A stretch of DNA of 64,000 nucleotides from Megascapheus bottae (Eukaryota; Chordata; Mammalia; Rodentia; Geomyidae), in contig JANJXV010000013.1 of the NCBI GenBank assembly GCA_024803745.1, positions 9,052,001-9,116,000 on the forward strand. The letters run 5' to 3'. Positions 41,085 to 51,505 of the stretch are shown here, in pieces. Position 1 is the first letter of the stretch; each line of letters starts with the position of its first letter. The position numbers were made by a program, and so were the translations under genes. A model generated the notes under the pieces. It was not told the origin of the DNA and ran no database searches. It was given only the letters and a program-made list of their open reading frames with translations.

Positions 41085-41290
41085 CCTGGGCATTGGTGGC
41101 TCACACCTGTAATCCTAGCTACTCAAGAGGCTGAGATCTGAGGACCATAGTTCAAAGCCAGACTAGGTATGAAAGTCCATGTGACTCTTATCTCCAATTA
41201 ATCACCAGAAGACTGGAAGTAGTGCTGTGGCTCAGTGATAGGGCCCAGGCCCAGAGTTCAAAGTCCATGACAGACAGAAAAAAAAAAAGT
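41085..41290 (+). mobile_element. B1-Geo-type dimeric SINE
   Basis: It starts directly at the end of the preceding SINE. The B1 half is well kept ('ggtggctcacacctgtaatc', 'ctagctactcaagaggctga'). The right unit is shortened ('gtgctgtggctcagtgatag' then straight to 'ggcccaggcccagagttcaa'), with an A tail. The pol III boxes of the B1 head are recognisable. Confidence 0.93.
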
Positions 41291-41364
41291 CGTGGTATAG
41301 GCAGGCAGGAGGTAGGGAAATGTCTCACCAGTCACCAGTAGAAGCAAACAGACCTGATGGTGTG

Positions 41365-41605
41365 ACAAAAGGCTATGGTTTTAGAGTCATAAAGTCCCTA
41401 GTTCAAATCCTATCTTTGTAGTGGTGAGCTGTTTGTCAGAGTGCAAGTTACCATCATGTCTATACTTCCCCAATCCTCAATGCCCTCATTTATAAAGAAG
41501 AATGATAACCTTCCCCTCTGCAAGGGATGCTTGGAAATGCAGTGAAATCCTACGTATGAAATCCATAGTGTTAGCCCTGGCTCAGAGTAAATTATCAACA
41601 AATGT
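41365..41605 (-). mobile_element. MIR, nearly full length
   Basis: 'gttttagagtcataaagtcc' and 'ctagttcaaatcctatcttt' then 'aatgccctcatttataaaga' and 'ggctcagagtaaattatcaa' follow the antisense MIR from end to end. Confidence 0.8.
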
Positions 41606-44600
41606 TAGTGCCCCTTCCATCTGGAAGCTGACAAATTCAATTAACCAGACCCACCCATTCCCACCCCCACCCCCTGCAGTTCCCCAAACGTTGCAGCTCA
41701 CAGAATCATAAATCTTGTATTGAAAAGGAGCTTCATAAATCACCTGGCACAGCCCCCAGTGGTGGAGCTGTGGTGTGCTTGCCTCCGTGTATTCCCCAAG
41801 TCTTGCTGGCTCAGCCTGCGATCCTTACTATACACAGAATTCCCACCAGCACAGCCAAAAAGAAGGAGTGTGGCTGTCCGTGGTTACCACAGAAGGGCTA
41901 ATATTAGCTGGGCAGCAGAATGGGGATATGCCTATATTTAGAATCTGTATCTTCAGCCTTTTCCTGAGGCAGCCTGGGTGAAGGGACTAAAGGAGGGGTA
42001 GTTGCTAGGAGGAAGCCAAGCAGCTGTGCTGGGGCTTTCTTCCTCACTGCTGGATGACTTCCTGTCTCCCCAGGAAGTACAGAAGTAGCCATTCAGAAGG
42101 GAAAGAAACACGACTGAAGGTAACTCCCAGATCAGCAAGGAGGAGGAGAGTGGCAGAGGCTTCAGTGGACTTCATGATCACAGGCAATGTAGAGGTAGAG
42201 GGATGAGCTCTGTCATGCTCTGCACTAAGATGTAAGAGAGGGATGCTCCTGGTCTTGCCCTCTTGGGAATACTTTGGACAGAGGCTTAGAGGTCATACAG
42301 TACACCAACTAGGCCACAAAAGAGATGCAAAAGGTGTGACTAACATGTGCCTTGTATCTATTGTTGCAGAATGCCTCCCTCCTTCTTCCCAATGCCTGAT
42401 GTGAGGCCTTGATCTAATGCCTTCCCTGGGAATACTCCTTGCCTCCTGGAGGCCCTGTGAACCCTTCCATCCAGATTGGACAAAGATGTACTTCTGTCAG
42501 GCACTCAACTCTGCAACAAGGCATGAGACAGAGGGAGCACGTGGCCTTTGAGTACCATAGGGAAACCCTTAGGCTGAACATTATTGGAATAACCAACATA
42601 GTGACCCGCTGTAATGTTCCCGCTAGGTACACTGTACCCAAGCATGCGCTGTGTGGCCCTCCTCTCCTCATCCCTTACCACGGTGCTGTTACCCACTCTA
42701 GGCCACCACCTGCAGCTGAATGGAATGGTCAGTAGCCTGAGGACCACCCCCCCCCCACACACACACACAGTTGAATGATTCCCAGTAGAGCTCTCCTATA
42801 CCATGTCTAGGTTTACCATCCCTCAAATATAGGAGGTAAACCAGATGATCCCCAGCTTTGCAGTCTCTTGATCTGCTCAGTTTAGATGGCATAAGGAAGG
42901 CATAGTCAGAAACAAATGTGTGCTCTATCCTCGCTCCAAATAAAACCCACATGGTATAAAGAAAAATAGAAATTACTTAGGATTTTTCATGGTCTGGCTT
43001 TCATCTCATTTGATCCCTTCTGATAGAACCTTAGGCTAGCCTAGTAGACCTCTCTACAGGATGCCAAGGGTTACTCATGGCCCAGTGAGAGGCAGCCTCA
43101 ATTCTTCTTTGCCCTTGGGCCTGTATCTGCAGCTGTGACCTAAGATGGGCCTGAGCATAGGTCTTTCCCTCAATGAGTTTTCAGAAACTTTGCAGCCCTT
43201 CCGTGTATATTTTGAGCTATGTACATCACTATCATGAAATGATTACAGGCCTGTTTTCTGTTTTCCTTTTTCCCTCTTGAGGAGTTGGGTAAAAAGCAAG
43301 AAAGCCCTGGGGGATAGAGAAAGGATCAATCAGAGGAGGAAGGAAAGGGTTTAGGTGCCTGCCTGCCTGCCTGTCTTTCTGCCTGCCTTACAGAGTTCTG
43401 TTCTTGAAGTCATTTCACTTGTTTTCAAGATGCAGCTATAGTGTCTTCTCCCCTGCAGAATGCAAAGCCATCTCTTTGCTAGGCTAACACAGAAACAGGT
43501 TCTCCTGGCTTGGCTTGCAGGTACATTTTATACATAAATAAATAACTTGAGAGCAGCTGGTTTCCAGGTGACATGTTTGCATGTTGTTTGTATCAGGGAA
43601 GCAGAGACACCAAACAAAAATGTTTCAGGATTTAAAAAAATGAGCAAATACACTACTCACACACCCCCAAACCCCCTGAGACTTCTTTAGGGATTGTTTA
43701 TTCTTGTGAATAGATTGGAACTTGATTTCTTTTTAAAACAGAGTATGTTGGGGATGGAAGGAATATACAAGATTTGCAGATTCAATCTTGAGGATTTCAA
43801 ACTTTTCCAGATTATCACGGCCTATCCGCAGGGTATTTTTGTGGTGATCCACATTATATAAAATAGATAAAATCAGAACTGTTCTTGACAATGTGGAGAA
43901 GGAGGGGAGATGGGTGTCCAGGGACTCCTCTGAGTGCCATAGGAGAGAAAAGTCCCCAGTTCTCCAGATCCCTCCGGGTGACAGGCTCAGAAAGAAGTCT
44001 CCTGAGCAGTGTCACAGGGCACATGAGTGGTGAGCTGAGAATGGAATTCAAAGCCATACCCAGGGGAAGGTCCTTATGCAGGAGAACTGAAATGAAAACA
44101 TTCTCATCCCTGGGATAAGCTCCTGAAGGCACCAACCATGAATTCCAAGTTGCATGCTAAAGTTTACCTTTAAATTAGATGTCAATGTTTTATCATGGCC
44201 AAGTACAACTTCCTGTAAGTCATCTCTACATTACTCAAAATACCTAGTAAAAATATAACTATTATTGTTTTCAGGGCAGTGGCAAGCATTTTTTTTCACC
44301 TAGTGCCATTTTAATATGTATAACATCATTCACTTCACAGACCATACAAAACTACCAATACAGGCAGGTATCCATGGGCACCCAATGAGAAACACCCATG
44401 TCTAGCTCATCATGTACCATATGTTTCTGTCAGGTTTTAGATGGTAGAATCTTTTGATTTCTACCCCTGGAGAAGATAAAATAAAAATGCCTGTCTTTCT
44501 TCCTCTATGTATTTTCAAACCTTGGTCAATTGAGTCTGTGGATGTCGAAGCCATGGCTCTGTAGGTAGGATTCACTATAAATTTTTCCTCAGTAGACCAA

Positions 44601-46980
44601 ACCAAGCCATCTTTCTAGCAGTTTAGAATTATGTGTGTCACCTCCATCCCTCCTCCACATGACATATAGCAAAAAATCACCAGACACGGTGCTGGAAGTG
44701 ACAGCTATGCATTTGAGAGAGAGATTTTTTGTTTGTTTATTTTTCTCCTGCTCCCTTTTTTAGAACTGAGGTTTTACAGGAGAATCCTGGACAATGGCCC
44801 AGAGAGCCTCAGCTTCTACTCCACTACATGAGTTCCTCTATTATCTGCTGACCAAAATTGCAACAAGGAAAACATAAAGGGGGGATGGAAGAAGCAACTT
44901 TGAACAACATCAAAAAGCAAAAAACCAAACAAACAAAAAACAAAGCCAGTTGTTCCTCCCGTCAACTGCAGGCTCCTTCCAACAAACAAGTCATCAACTT
45001 GATCCACTTGACACCGTGAAGAAAGACTCACCTTATGATAGCAACAAACTTAAGACAGATTAAGAAACATCTGTTTCTACAATCACTGCAGGGCCATCAT
45101 TCATCTTCTTGGCCTTGGCAAGTCAGAGAATACAAACAACCTGATGCTACCTGTAAAAAGTAAAAACTTAATCCGCTTTGATTAAGCCAAGCACCTCCTT
45201 CCTTTGTCCTTATTCCCTGCAACCCATGGAGTTGTTCATGTTTGGTCTGTTTAGGCTCTGAGGACCTAAGGTAATTCGTCCACATCATGGCTTCCCTCTG
45301 AACACTCTCTTACTCCTCCTTTCGCTGGCCACGTCAGCCTCTCAGACACAGCCCATGTTGCCTTTCTGCAAATGGGGGGTCCCTGACACAGAAGGAGTAG
45401 CCAGCTCTCCTCCCTGTAAGTAGATACTAGATCTTTCAGAACTCTGCACCCTCTGACCTTACATGCTTTGAAAGGTACATCTTGTCCCTGGCCCAATCTA
45501 CGAGGCTATGTGGAGAGGAACAAGTGGTTTATCTTTGCTTCTTAGTACCATCCCAAGAAAGCCCATGTTCAGGACCTGTGGGGTCCTTCACTCTCCCAAG
45601 AAAACATATAATTATTAGGTCCCTTTCTGCATCTATTAAGTATATCCTAGGCCTGGGAAGCTCACAAATAACTAAGACATATATGGAGTTAAAAATCCAA
45701 GAAACCAATAGTCCATTTAATAAGTTTTAATAGATCGTTACAGAATTCTGTGGCAATACATAGGAATGAGACATGCTGTGGGCTTAGGTAAGTGGTATAG
45801 TGAGTACCTGCCTGGATCTGAGGACTACATAGGGACAAGGCCATGCTAATGAGCCCATACATCCACCCTTTAGTACCCACAAACTGTGCAGGTGGCTTTG
45901 TGAGAGCTCTGGATGGGAATGAATTAGAATAGGCTGTCCAGTGCTTCCTGGGTCAGCAGATGAATGCATGGGCTGCCTACATACTTGATTCCTAGGTCAC
46001 TGAGGGCTGGGGGCCAAGGGAGCTTACATGAATCATTCATCACACCTTCTCTTGTAGTTAGTGATGTGGAAGTCAAAATGTGAGTTTCTTCCTTGCAGGA
46101 GAAGCCTTATTCAATACTATAAGGATATCAGGAGAGCATATTTCACATTGGAAGACATCCAATCAAATATGGGGCTACAGTTACAGAAGCTTACTTATCT
46201 TCATCATTGAGAACTAACTACATACATTCAAACCTCGAAAGTCCCCCATCCAGACTTGGGCTAGAACCCAATAGTTACTTTGGTAAAAGATAAAGTATAG
46301 GAGGATTAACCAGATAGAGCTAAGTTAATAAGCTACTAAACAACAAGTGGGGCCTTCACAATGTACTATCAGAATGATTTTGTTCCCTTGATAGAATATT
46401 ACTCCACAAACCTAGAACTTGAGAGTCATATCCATGCCAAAGAAGAGCTAAGAGTGAATTCAGAGTAGTTTAAAATTAACTTTCTACCTAGGTTAAAGTA
46501 ATTATGTTGAAATTGCCATAACATGGTATAAAGAACAGCACTATCATCTATTCGGTATATGTGTATGGAGTGTGTGAAGTGGGTTGAAAATCATTGCGGC
46601 TAAGCTTTACTATTAGTAAAATATTTGCCTTAATTTTTGGAAAAGGAAAAAAATGTCCTTCTCTAGTTCCCTAGAATGTATGCAACACTCTACCGATTCC
46701 TGAGGATACAAGAACATTGAAACATTTAATTTGATGCAGTTTTAGGAAGCCATTACCATATATGCCAATGCAGATGGAGAGAAACAACCCGAGACAGGAT
46801 TTACAAGGGAAGCATTGGGCCTAGAACTCAATGAACTCCTCATGTGCCATGAAGCTTTTCAATTTGGTCTTGTGCACATAGTTAACCTCACTTCACTTAA
46901 AAGGAGGGACCGATTGTAATTAGGTCTTAAAATTACATAAGGTATATGTATTTGGATATAATTCCTATGCGAGAGGATAT
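41606..46980. other. 5.4 kb with no gene or named interspersed repeat
   Basis: The longest block without a SINE or L1 I can recognise. Short items only: a C run with CA repeat (42747-42769), a GCCT run (43360-43392) and some A-rich patches. Frames up to 98 codons occur on both strands and shadow each other. 43530-43620 is AT-rich with homeobox-like motifs. An old unrecognised repeat is possible. Confidence 0.45.
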
Positions 46981-46996
46981 AGAAATTAGACTGGGA
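46981..46996. repeat. Target-site duplication, left copy
   Basis: AGAAATTAGACTGGGA, repeated exactly at 47205-47220. Confidence 0.95.
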
Positions 46997-47204
46997 GGGG
47001 CCGGGAGTTTGGCCTAGTGGTTAAAGTGCTTGCCTAGCATGCATGAAGACCCGGGTTCGATTCCTCGGTACCACATACATAGAAAAAAGCCAGAAGTGGT
47101 GCTGAGGCTCAAGTGGTAGGGCTCTAGCCTTGAGAAAGTCCAAGGACAGTGCTCAGGCCCTGAGCTCAAGCCCAGGACTGGCAAAAAAAAAAAGAAAGAA
47201 AGAA
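46997..47204 (+). mobile_element. IDL-Geo SINE, young full-length copy
   Basis: The best-kept copy in the window. The head 'ggccgggagtttggcctagt' has intact A and B boxes. Both monomers are complete, and the A tail is followed by (GAAA)n. Exact 16-bp target duplication. A good reference for the local consensus. Confidence 0.97.
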
Positions 47205-47220
47205 AGAAATTAGACTGGGA
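47205..47220. repeat. Target-site duplication, right copy
   Basis: Exact copy of 46981-46996. Confidence 0.95.
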
Positions 47221-48402
47221 TTAGAAACTAAATTGCTTCATTATGAAATGGCAAAATGAATGAAAGGGACCATGCCATTTTCCATTGTACATGCAGCCAG
47301 CACCAATGACACTTCCTCATTGACAAGCCAAACCTTCCCAATACACTTTGAGATGACTCTTGGGGGAACAGAACTTCCCCGGAGTCAGGAACCATGATGA
47401 AGTATCAGCTTTTGAGCTTCTTGCGGTTGCCCAGGTCAGAAGAGACGCTGACCTGGAGGACTGTGGTGGTGGAGGACAGGGAGTGTGGGAAAACACCAAG
47501 AGCTACTGAGGAGTAAAGGCCTAGCCAGGTCTGCACGCAGGCCTGTGCCTCTTTTGTGAGGCTTCTGGAGGTTTAGAAAGGAGCCTGCTAAGGATCCAGA
47601 GTGGAAGTTGGGGTTGGCATGGTTTCCCACCGTTCTACAGGGAGAAGAGGGCGCCCAGAAGCAGTTAATCCTGCTGGTTGAATTGTTTATATAAACGACA
47701 CTCTAAAATCAAATAGATGCAATAAAAACACAGTGGCCTTTTCATTAAACATGCCACAGAGGCCACTTGTTCAGCAGCTACTGTCAATCAGATTTGGGCC
47801 ATTGTCTCTTTCCCCAAACCCTGTAATTGGCATCTGGGTGAAAACAAATAAATACCAGGCTGGCATTTTAACGAGGGCATCAGGGTGTGGGGTACAGTGC
47901 TTCTCAGAGCCTGCTGCTTGGTGAACAGGGCAAGAGAGGGCCCGAAAGAGGCTTGTTCTCACCCAGGCAGAGGCCCTACACTAAGGAACCAGCAGGTATA
48001 TGCCCTCTCCCCCATTTTCCTCCTGGGAGCCGCTTTTCTGACTTTGCCCCAAATCTCTGATCCAGAGAGTACTTCAGAGGCTGCTCCTAGGGAAGTGTTC
48101 ATTTTTCTCCCCAAGAAGTCATGGGGAAAATGAAATGAACATTCCTAGATGACTTGGGATATAAGTATTTAAAGTCAAGAGTAATAACGCACTTTGTGTG
48201 TTAATTACTAATCGTATGAAATCCTTATGATTATCTAGCAGTAATAGTATATCAGTATTGTTATCAACCAAGAACTGTATAATAGATTGATAGCTATTCA
48301 TATTCATATACAGATACTTTTGTTCCTGCTAGTTGTATTCTAAGTAGATGTGGATGTTGAATACAGAAACTTTGCTCCCTGGGGAAAAATACAAGGACCC
48401 TT
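47221..48402. other. Unique sequence; possible conserved non-coding
   Basis: No repeat family or gene. 47690-47900 combines AT-rich motifs with GC-balanced sequence and has no repeat signature, so it is a reasonable place to test for conservation. Frames on both strands are short and overlapping. Confidence 0.45.
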
Positions 48403-48416
48403 TGGTTTCTACATTT
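48403..48416. repeat. Target-site duplication, left copy
   Basis: TGGTTTCTACATTT, repeated at 48612-48625. Confidence 0.93.
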
Positions 48417-48611
48417 CTTTTTTTTGCCAGTCCTAGGCTTGAGCTCAAGGCCTGAGCACTGTCCCTGGACTTTTCTCAAGACTAAAGCTCTACCACTTGA
48501 GCCTCAGCACCACTTCTGGCTTTTTTCTATGTATGTGGTACCAAGGAATCGAACCCAGGTTTTTGTGCATGCTAGGCAAGCACTCTACCACTAGGCCAAA
48601 CTCCCAGCCCC
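48417..48611 (-). mobile_element. IDL-Geo SINE, full length
   Basis: Short T tail, Geo unit ('gccagtcctaggcttgagct', 'ccacttgagcctcagcacca'), IDL head ('accaaggaatcgaacccagg' to 'ccaaactcccagcccc'). The B box on the minus strand is GGTTCGATTCC. Exact 14-bp target duplication. Confidence 0.96.
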
Positions 48612-48625
48612 TGGTTTCTACATTT
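48612..48625. repeat. Target-site duplication, right copy
   Basis: Exact copy of 48403-48416. Confidence 0.93.
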
Positions 48626-48981
48626 TTATCGACCCATGAATGCACAATCTTGGGATCATGTGTGTTGCTGTTTAAACATGCTCTATTTAATATGTATTTA
48701 ACATTGAACTCACAGCCAAGAGCCCTGTAACTTATTTCTGAATGAGGCTTATGTAGTACACACATTTCCTTCCACTCTTCTTGCATGGGGGAATGCTAGA
48801 CAGCTTTGGCACCATAGTTGGCGAACATTTTACACAGTAAAGACACAAACATGAAATATTTGGCAATAGATAGCTGGTGACAGGAATACTTGTTTCCAGT
48901 AGGATAACTGAAAGAAGAAGGTAAGAGTGTTATGTTAAACTTAGGGAGTGTCACATTGGGTGGCTTAAGATTTTATCTCTC
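48626..48981. other. Unique sequence, no gene seen
   Basis: No repeat or domain. The minus-strand frame at 48490-48786 runs into the IDL-Geo copy, so it is not genic. Confidence 0.5.
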
Positions 48982-49200
48982 ATGCTAGGCACTGGTGGAT
49001 GGTTCATACTACCTACTCAGAAGGCTGAGATCTTAGGATTGCTGTTCGAGGTCATCCTGGGCAGGAACTCTGTGAAACTCTTACTTCCAATTAACTACCA
49101 AAATGCTAGAAATGGAGATGTGGCTCAATCGATACTGTACTGGCCTTCAGTTAAAAAAATAAATAAAAATGCTCAGGGGTGACAGTGTTCAGGCCCAGAG
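48982..49200 (+). mobile_element. B1-Geo-type dimeric SINE with A-rich insertion
   Basis: B1 half ('aggcactggtggatggttca', 'ctactcagaaggctgagatc'), linker 'cttccaattaactaccaaaa', right unit 'gatgtggctcaatcgatac'. An A-rich stretch (49153-49170) splits the right unit before 'gacagtgttcaggcccagag'. Confidence 0.85.
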
Positions 49201-49299
49201 TCTCTGTGTCTCTGGCTCTCTCACTGTCTTCTCTCTGTCTCTCTGTCTGTCTCTCAGTCTCTGTCTGTCTCTGTCTCTGTCTCTGTCTCTCCCTCTCTC

Positions 49300-49337
<38 letters not shown>
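49201..49337. repeat. (TCTG/TCTC)n then (CA)n at SINE tail
   Basis: Mixed tetra- and dinucleotide pyrimidine units (49201-49303) followed by a CA run of about 33 nt. It starts exactly where the preceding SINE's tail would be. Confidence 0.92.
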
Positions 49338-49339
<2 letters not shown>

Positions 49340-49855
49340 GGATTTCATCTCTTTCCGCCTGGTAGCAAATGGCCATGAGTTTGGCATTCCAAACATCCTT
49401 AGTGAATAGGAAAATTGACAAATGCATTTTAGAGACAAGGCGAAAAAAGACTTTGTGAATAATAAGGACTAACTGTGCTTCATTTCACTCTATTCTCACT
49501 TTTGCCAAGAACTACTATATTGCAGGGTAGGAAGTAAGATTCAAAGAGAGGAACTGACTTCTCTGGCTTCAGATAGCTGGACCATAGTGGGTTGTATAAT
49601 ACTGGCATCTAGTAATACAGCCCATAGGACTAACATCTGTTTTGTGAAATAAAGGTTTATTCAAACACAAATACACTTTTCATTTCCATAGTTCTGTGTT
49701 GCTGCTTTTATATTAAAATGACAGAGTTGAGTTGCAGATTCACTATTGCTATCTATAATACACCTGGATTATTTATAGCCTGGTCCTTTATAGCCCTTTA
49801 AGATGCATGTGTTACCTCTCTCTCCCTCTTCCTCTCTCCCTCCTTCTCTTTCTCT
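49338..49855. other. Unique sequence, no gene seen
   Basis: Contains a CT-rich run at 49816-49858 just before the next SINE. No gene. Confidence 0.5.
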
Positions 49856-50085
49856 CTCACGGTGCCTATGCCTGTAATTCTAGCTACTCAGGATGTTGAG
49901 ATCTGAGGATCAAGTTCAAAGCCAGCCCAGGCACAAAAGTCCATGAGGTGCTTATCTCCAATTAACCACTAGAAAACTGGAAGTGGTGCTGTGTCTCAAG
50001 GGTAGGGTGGTAGCCTTGAGCTGCAGAGTTCGGGTACAGTGCCCAGGCCCAGAGTTCAAGCCCCAGGACCAACAAAATAAAAAGT
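49856..50085 (+). mobile_element. B1-Geo-type dimeric SINE
   Basis: B1 half ('gcctatgcctgtaattctag', 'ctactcaggatgttgagatc', 'ttcaaagccagcccaggcac'), linker 'tctccaattaaccactagaa', right unit 'ggtgctgtgtctcaagggta' to 'cagagttcaagccccaggac', A tail. Well preserved. Confidence 0.93.
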
Positions 50086-50709
50086 AGAGAGTTGTCTTTG
50101 GCTGCACTATTGATTGCAGCCTAACAAATGTTTTTCTTTCTTGAACACTGAGGATATTGTCATTGATTGTCTTTCCTTCTTTATATTAATATTATGAAGC
50201 ACAACACTAGAAAGAGTTAGGTATTCCTTACTCTCACATGATAGCAACAAGAAGCATCTCCTTGGTTACATGAGAACAGGGTTAGATGACCCTCTCACAG
50301 TAAAAGGCATGATCAACTTATAAAGGCCAGCCAGCAATCAGAACTTTCTAGTAGTGAAGACATCTAGGGCAGAGCCTGGGTTCTGCTCGAGTCACAGCAG
50401 TTTTCCCTCAGGAGATAAAGACCTACTTTCCATGAATATTCTGTTCTCCTTTTGGCCACCTCCAATCTATTAAGAACTGTTGCTCCAGTGCTGGATTGTA
50501 CACACCGTGTATCATCTGTTTTCTACATGCATGTACAAGTCAAGATAGTCTGTAAGATGGAAAATGGATACTATGTTGCCGTTCACAGATGAGAAAACCT
50601 CCATGTGAACACTAAAGGCTGAGTGGGAGGCTTTTCTGATTTTATTCTTAGAATAGATTTGAACCATGAAGAACACAGGTAAAATAGGATTAGGATTGAA
50701 TCAAGGAGA
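50086..50709. other. Unique sequence, no gene seen
   Basis: No repeat family recognised and no open frame of note. Confidence 0.5.
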
Positions 50710-50945
50710 GATGCTTTGCTGGACACTGGTAGAACATGCTTGTAATCCTAGCTACTCCACAGACTGAGAGATCAAAGGATAGCAGTTTAAAGCCAGTCCA
50801 GGCAGGAAAGTCTATGTAGCTCTTGTCTCCAATTAACCACCAAGAAGAAAGAAGTGGAGCTGTGGTAGAGTGCCAGTTTTGAGTAAAAAAGTTAAGAGAC
50901 AGTGCCCAGGCCTTGAATTCAAGTACCAGTACCAGCACCCACAAA
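50710..50945 (+). mobile_element. B1-Geo-type dimeric SINE
   Basis: B1 half ('catgcttgtaatcctagcta', 'agtttaaagccagtccaggc'), linker 'gtctccaattaaccaccaag', right unit 'gtggagctgtggtagagtgc' to 'ttgaattcaagtaccagt'. The minus-strand 108-codon frame over it is SINE sequence. Confidence 0.9.
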
Positions 50946-51212
50946 AATGGAAGAGAAAAAGGAAGGAATGTGAACACATGGAGAATAACAGGCAGACTTT
51001 GCAAAGGCCCAAGCACGTGATCCCAGTGGCCTAGACTCTGGGTCCACCAGTATGGCTACAGAGATATGTCAGAGTAAAGAGTTGACTGGGACGTGGAACT
51101 GAAGATTTAGTGATTACATGTGGACAGTGAGAATAGAGGGCCTGGGGACATGGATTGCTCCAGGCCCCAGTCTCTGACTGAGGTAATAGCTGGATGAAAA
51201 GGAATCGGTTGT
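50946..51212. other. Unique sequence, no gene seen
   Basis: Nothing recognised. Confidence 0.5.
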
Positions 51213-51407
51213 GGGGCTGGGAATATGGATTAGTGGTAGAATGCTTTCTTAGCATGCATTAAGCTCTGGGTTCGATTCCTCAGTACCACAAACCCAGAAA
51301 GAGCCGGAAGTAGGACTGTGGCTCAAGTGATAGAGTGCTAACTTTGACCAAAAACAAGTTCATGAACAGTGGTCAGAAGTTCAAGCCCCAGGACTGACAA
51401 AAAAAAG
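51213..51407 (+). mobile_element. IDL-Geo SINE, older variant
   Basis: The head 'ggggctgggaatatggatta' has 'gtggtagaatgctttcttag' in place of the 'gtggttaaagtgcttgcc' of the young copies. The B box GGTTCGATTCC is kept. The right unit is diverged ('ggactgtggctcaagtgata'). It probably represents an older subfamily closer to plain ID. Confidence 0.9.
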
Positions 51408-51505
51408 GAGAGAGAGAGGTGGGGGAGGGAGAAAGAGGTGGGGGAGGGAGAGAGAGGTGGGGGAGGGAAAGAGAGGGAGAGAGGGAGAGAAAGGGAGAAA
51501 TGGAA
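51405..51505 (+). repeat. Purine minisatellite, about 22-bp unit
   Basis: The unit 'gagaggtgggggaggga' plus a short GA spacer repeats about three times, then decays into GAGA-rich sequence. It begins in the A tail of the IDL-Geo. Several G runs (GGGGG, GGG) recur in each unit. Confidence 0.9.

Noticed and set aside
46997..47070. tRNA-Ala gene
   Set aside because: The A and B boxes are tRNA-like, but the unit is the IDL head of a SINE with A tail and target duplication; it lacks a proper cloverleaf.
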